A stretch of 64,000 bases of DNA from Planctomycetota bacterium (GTDB taxonomy: Bacteria; Planctomycetota; Phycisphaerae; Sedimentisphaerales; Anaerohalosphaeraceae), in contig JAKPDO010000019.1 in NCBI GenBank assembly GCA_029552545.1, positions 248,001 to 312,000 on the forward strand, written 5' to 3'. A program made the translations under genes and the position numbers. Every line of letters starts with the position of its first letter. The first letter of the stretch is position 1. The notes below the pieces were generated by a model. It was given only the letters and a program-made list of their open reading frames with translations, was not told the DNA's origin and made no database searches. Of the stretch, positions 60,391 to 64,000 are shown piece by piece.

Positions 60391-63300
60391 ATGGTACAAT
60401 CAGGCAAAATGGCAAAAGGATTTCAAACAATCAGTGTTTTGCTTTGGATATCGGCAGTCTGGGCATTCGGTGCTGAAGAGGCAGGAAGGCCTGAAGCGCA
60501 GCGGAATCTTTCTGTGGATGCGGAAGGGGTGCTGCGCTGCCGGGATACGCAGCAGGAGGCCGCACTGTTCGGGGTGAATTACTGTCTGCCGTCCGGGTAT
60601 AGTTTCCGGGCTGTTGGTTATGTCGGAGCGGACCGCAAAAAGACGGTGGAGGCGGATATGGCCCATCTGGCTCGGCTGGGGCTGGACGGGCTTCGGCTCA
60701 GTTTCTGGGGAGACTGGGAAAACAGCGACCGGCAGGGCAATCTCATTGACAATGAGCATCTGGATTTGCTGGATTCTGTGATTGCCCAGGCAGAGAAAAG
60801 AGGAATTTCTATCCTTCTGACGCCGATTACCTTGTACAGTCCGGTCTGGCCGGAGCCGGAGGAGATGAACACCTGCCAGGGATTTCCGCGTTTTTTCCCC
60901 AAGCGCGAACTGGGCATCAATCCGGAGGCGATCGCCGTTCAGCAGCGGTATCTTTCGCAGATTGTTCAGCATGTCAATCGCTATACGGGCCGTGCCTACA
61001 AAGACGAACCGGCGATTGTGATGATGGAACCGGTCAATGAGCCGCATCATCACCCGGGACAGAAGCCCGTGGAGTATATCAATGCCTTGATTCAGGCGAT
61101 TCGGGACGCCGGCTGGAACAAGCCGATTGTCTTCAACGTCAGTCAGGATATGGCGATTGCACCGGCCGTGCGGGATTCCCGGGCCGATGGGGCGGCGTTC
61201 GGCTGGTACCCGACAGGTCTGGTCAGCGGCTTTACCCTTCGGAGCAATTTTCTGCCGCGGGTGGAATCCTATCGGCTTTTGTTTGACCCGGCCTTAAAGA
61301 ACAAGCCCAAAGTCGTTTACGAATTTGATACGGCGGATGTGGCGGGCTCGTATCTGTATCCGGCGATAGCCCGCACATTTCGCAGCGGCGGCGCTCAGTT
61401 TGCTGCGATGTTTACCTATGACCCGCTGCCGCTGGCCTCGAGAAATCTGGAGTATCAGACGCATTGTCTGAATCTGGTCTATACGCCCGGCAAAGCCGTC
61501 AGTCTGCTGATTGCGGCCGAGGCCTTCCGCCGTCTGCCGAGGGGCTTTACCGCATCGGAATCAAACCGCTTCGGGCCGGTGCGGGTCAGTTTCGAGGAGG
61601 ATTTGAGCGAGCTGGTTACGGAGCGGGAATTCTTCTATTCCAATACAACCAGGACCGTTCCGCCCAAACCGGAGCAGCTGGAGCGGATTATCGGCTGCGG
61701 CAGCTCGCCGGTGCTCGAGTATGAAGGAACCGGTGCGTATTTTCTGGAAAAGCAGGCCGAAGGATTGTGGCGGCTGGAGGTCTATCCGGATGTCGTGTGG
61801 CTGCGCGACCCGTTCGGTCGGCCCAGCCGGGGCCGCCAGGCGGCCTTTCTGGTTTGGGGGGCAAGGCGGATGAAAATTGCTGTGCCGGATTTAGGAACCT
61901 CGTTTATGTATGAGGGGGCCAATGAAGGTAATTCTCTCGCCGGCAGGGCTGCCCAGGGGACACTGGAAATCCAGCCGGGGGTGTATTGTCTGCGGAGAGA
62001 CCCCTCGATTTTAATGGCGAAGGATTTCAGCCGCGAATACGTTGTACCCGCCCGGCAGAAAAATCCGGTTGTGATTCACCATCTTTCTCCTCGACAGATT
62101 GCGGAGGGCAGACCGTTCGCGGTTCGAGTCAGAGGTGTATGGGAGCAGCCGCCGCAGGAGGTTGTCTGCTGGGTGCGAAAACAGGCGGGGGCGGAGTTTG
62201 AAAAGATTCCGATGAAGCCGGTTTCGCGGTTTGACTACGAGACGCCGATAGAGGGCAAAGCGGGTCAAACCATCGAATACGCGGTGAGTGTGATTCAGGA
62301 CGGGCAAACGCTTACGTTTCCGGCGAGGATTGTCGGACCGCCGAATTCTTCAATAAAGGCCGAAGCGGAACCGCTGGTGCTGTTTGACGCGGCGGCGGCT
62401 TCCCAGACACCGGACCTGAAGCAGTGGTCCGCCCGTCAGGCATCCGTATCGCTGCCGGAAGAGGGCGGACGGCGTCGGCTTCGCGTGCAGACGGCCGGAT
62501 TTGAATCCAACGGAGCCGTCAGTATTGACCTTGCGCTGAAGAGTCCGACTCCCTCTGCAGATTCCGCTGTTTTTGAAAAGGAATACTACGAGGACGCGAT
62601 TTTGGTGTTCAAGGGGCGTCCATTGAGCGAGCAGACCGACCAGCTGGAGCTTGTGCTGATTGACCGCTACGGGATGCAGGACAAACGCCTGCTGCGGCTG
62701 GACGGACGAAAAGGCCGCACGGAAATTCTGCTGAAAGATGTCTGTCTTGCGAATCTGAAGACGGCCCGGCTGACGTTTGGGGCGTGGCTGTTTCCGGGAG
62801 CGGAGGGGCTGGCCCACGGGTTTGAACTGGAGGAGATTGCCGTACGGCCTTCGCCGCGTCTTTGGCGGGTACCGGTGGTTGCGGCGGAGTCGGAGTTTGG
62901 GTTGTTTGAGGCGTCGGCGGACAGCGACCGACTGATTTTCCCCAATTCAGAGCATCGGGTTTCTTTTTTGCGGCGGTTGACCCGCGGGATGGCGGCGGAC
63001 CGTGCAGCGCTGCGGGTTGATGTGCCGACGTTTCGGCCGGCGCCGCAGGATGTGTCGTTTCGTCTGATATTGGATGAGCGGATAGAACCGCGCCGGGAGG
63101 ATTTAAATCAGATGGATGCCGTTCGGGTGCGGGTCCGGGCGGGGCTGCCCAGGACGCGGCAGATGGAACTGCTTTTCATCGGGCGGGACGGCTGGGTGCG
63201 CGGGGTGCGGATTCCGTTGACCGGAGACTGGAAAGAGCACGAAATCCCGCTGAGCCGACTGGAGCCGATGACAGCCAGCTGGCTGCCCCGGCCTTATCCG

Positions 63301-63483
63301 ACGGTAGGGCTGGATTATTGGGACCAGCCGGACCGAAGCAGCGGCGGGCTGGTTGACTGGAGCCGGCTGGAGGCCGTGCAGGTCTCCTTTGGGGCGCGGC
63401 TGTTTCCGGAGGCCGTCAATGAGCCGCATGCCTTGGAAATTGAGGAGATTCTTCTTGTCCGTTCTTCCCGACAGGAACAATAA
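60391..63483 (+). CDS. Large secreted glycoside hydrolase, GH5-like TIM barrel with C-terminal beta domains
   Basis: The 1030-residue protein has a signal peptide (TISVLLWISAVWAFG) and a GH-A clan barrel (about 40-400). The acid/base glutamate lies in MMEPVNEPHH (E217) and the likely nucleophile in VVYEFDTAD (E311), both in the positions expected for GH5-type enzymes. The remaining 600 residues are beta-rich and include two similar segments (LVLIDRYGMQDKRLLRLDG versus LLFIGRDGWVRGVRIPLTG) that look like repeated galactose-binding-like domains. GAGAGGA lies 6 bases before 60391. The substrate cannot be told; a mannan- or glucan-type hemicellulose is possible. Confidence 0.82.
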   Translation: MVQSGKMAKGFQTISVLLWISAVWAFGAEEAGRPEAQRNLSVDAEGVLRCRDTQQEAALFGVNYCLPSGYSFRAVGYVGADRKKTVEADMAHLARLGLDGLRLSFWGDWENSDRQGNLIDNEHLDLLDSVIAQAEKRGISILLTPITLYSPVWPEPEEMNTCQGFPRFFPKRELGINPEAIAVQQRYLSQIVQHVNRYTGRAYKDEPAIVMMEPVNEPHHHPGQKPVEYINALIQAIRDAGWNKPIVFNVSQDMAIAPAVRDSRADGAAFGWYPTGLVSGFTLRSNFLPRVESYRLLFDPALKNKPKVVYEFDTADVAGSYLYPAIARTFRSGGAQFAAMFTYDPLPLASRNLEYQTHCLNLVYTPGKAVSLLIAAEAFRRLPRGFTASESNRFGPVRVSFEEDLSELVTEREFFYSNTTRTVPPKPEQLERIIGCGSSPVLEYEGTGAYFLEKQAEGLWRLEVYPDVVWLRDPFGRPSRGRQAAFLVWGARRMKIAVPDLGTSFMYEGANEGNSLAGRAAQGTLEIQPGVYCLRRDPSILMAKDFSREYVVPARQKNPVVIHHLSPRQIAEGRPFAVRVRGVWEQPPQEVVCWVRKQAGAEFEKIPMKPVSRFDYETPIEGKAGQTIEYAVSVIQDGQTLTFPARIVGPPNSSIKAEAEPLVLFDAAAASQTPDLKQWSARQASVSLPEEGGRRRLRVQTAGFESNGAVSIDLALKSPTPSADSAVFEKEYYEDAILVFKGRPLSEQTDQLELVLIDRYGMQDKRLLRLDGRKGRTEILLKDVCLANLKTARLTFGAWLFPGAEGLAHGFELEEIAVRPSPRLWRVPVVAAESEFGLFEASADSDRLIFPNSEHRVSFLRRLTRGMAADRAALRVDVPTFRPAPQDVSFRLILDERIEPRREDLNQMDAVRVRVRAGLPRTRQMELLFIGRDGWVRGVRIPLTGDWKEHEIPLSRLEPMTASWLPRPYPTVGLDYWDQPDRSSGGLVDWSRLEAVQVSFGARLFPEAVNEPHALEIEEILLVRSSRQEQ

Positions 63484-63542
63484 TTTTATATTATTTTGTG
63501 TTTCGGATTTCGAATTTTGGATTTTTCACTTGGGGGTTGCTG
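63484..63542. repeat. AT-rich intergenic motif with repeated GGATTT/AATTTT units
   Basis: The 59-base gap contains CGGATTTCGAATTTTGGATT, built of alternating GGATTT and CGAATTTT words. I recall similar short aat-cc-aaa word repeats between genes of environmental planctomycetes, so it may belong to a dispersed family. Only one copy is seen here. Confidence 0.3.
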
Positions 63543-64000
63543 ATGAGAAAACAGACAGGGTGGACGATGCTGCTGGCCGCTTGGCTGCTGACCGAGGTCT
63601 GCGCAGGGCCGCTGACGGCAGATTTTGACAGCGATGGGAAAATCGGTATCGCCGACCTGGGACAAATGGCCTGTGTCTGGCAGACGGCAAGCGAACAGGC
63701 GGAGTTTGACGCCCGCTTTGATTTGGACCGCGATGGGCAGGTCGGGATGGGGGATTTGGCGGTGTTTGCCTTTCAATGGCTGGATGACCCGGCTGACGTG
63801 TACTATATTCCCATTTCCACCCGACGGCAGAAAGTGTCCTTTAATCTCGGCTGGAAGTTTTATAAGGGGGAGATTTCGGGCGATGCGGTCTCTGCTCCTT
63901 CTTATGATGACAGCAGCTGGGTGTCTGTACGTCTGCCGCACAATCCGCCCATCAGCGGACAGACGGGCCCGGACCCGCTGCGTCCGGCCTGGCCGAACTA
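63543..64000 (+). CDS. GH2-family glycoside hydrolase with N-terminal dockerin-like pair (truncated by window end)
   Basis: The frame from the ATG at 63543 (GGGGG about 7 bases upstream) is open to the window end, 152 codons, so the ORF track omits it. A signal peptide (GWTMLLAAWLLTEVCAG) is followed by two calcium-loop segments (DFDSDGKIGIADLGQMACVW and DLDRDGQVGMGDLAVFAFQW), a dockerin-like pair at the N-terminus. From about residue 100 a GH2 sugar-binding domain begins (VSFNLGWKFYKGEISG, YDDSSWVSVRLPHN), as in beta-galactosidases. The catalytic part lies beyond the window. Confidence 0.82.
   Translation, partial: MRKQTGWTMLLAAWLLTEVCAGPLTADFDSDGKIGIADLGQMACVWQTASEQAEFDARFDLDRDGQVGMGDLAVFAFQWLDDPADVYYIPISTRRQKVSFNLGWKFYKGEISGDAVSAPSYDDSSWVSVRLPHNPPISGQTGPDPLRPAWPN

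Noticed and set aside
1-64000. CRISPR arrays, insertion sequences, integrases, rRNA genes
   Set aside because: No regularly spaced direct repeats, transposase or integrase motifs, or rRNA sequences were seen in reading the window.

Overview
The window is a 64 kb chromosomal segment with about 55% G+C. It most likely comes from a free-living planctomycete, probably class Phycisphaerae (Sedimentisphaerales-like). Markers for this are an ECF sigma factor of the Rhodopirellula/Verrucomicrobium type followed by a FecR-type membrane protein, a PEP-CTERM protein, dockerin-like repeats on non-cellulosomal proteins, LamG domains, a prepilin-like protein with an exact H-X9-DG motif, and a FlgH without a lipobox. 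The taxonomic call is inference; no rRNA or other marker gene is present.

Layout. (1) 1-2264: the tail of an unknown gene, then a three-gene operon joined by ATGA overlaps: a membrane-anchored von Willebrand A protein, a TolQ/ExbB-type channel and a TolR/ExbD-type protein. (2) 2314-3708 (-): a FleQ-like sigma-54 activator with a receiver domain that cannot be phosphorylated. (3) About 4083-35922 (+): flgD-flgE-PilZ protein-flgF-flgG-flgA-flgH-flgI-flgJ(N)-flgN-flgK-flgL. These are followed by eight genes (16.1-33.7 kb) for glycosyltransferases, TPR proteins, methyltransferases and a small chaperone-like protein, then fliD. (4) 50098-35919 (-): flgB-flgC-fliE-fliF-fliG-fliH-fliI-fliJ-motE-like-motA-motB-motB-fliO-fliP-fliQ-fliR-flhB and a strongly divergent flhA-like gene. 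The two arms converge with overlapping stop codons of fliD and the flhA-like gene. (5) 50.1-54 kb: an intergenic region with a probable small RNA, xseA-xseB, tRNA-Leu(UAG) and a HAD phosphatase-Sua5 fusion. (6) 53.9-64 kb: an ECF sigma/FecR pair followed by secreted carbohydrate-related proteins: PEP-CTERM, LamG/dockerin, prepilin-like, a GH5-like glycosidase and the start of a GH2-like enzyme.

Regulation. Four sigma-54 type -24/-12 elements with exact spacing lie before flgD, before the glycosyltransferase operon at 17.6 kb, before fliO and before flgB. The only regulator gene in the window is the FleQ-like activator. A sigma-28-type -10 element (GCCGATAA) precedes fliD. Together these suggest a hierarchy in which hook, basal body, export apparatus and glycosylation genes are co-activated by sigma-54.

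Most unusual items: the flhA-position gene, which keeps the FlhA membrane topology but replaces the cytosolic export-gate domain with what looks like a CpsD/ParA-type NTPase lacking its P-loop; a 2620-residue protein with four methyltransferase, four GT2-like and one GT9 module; a single motA with two tandem motB-like genes whose peptidoglycan-binding motif is altered; a minus-strand small RNA with a perfect intrinsic terminator between flgB and xseA; and the HAD-Sua5 fusion. fliM, fliN, fliL, flagellin, csrA, fliA and rpoN are not in this window.
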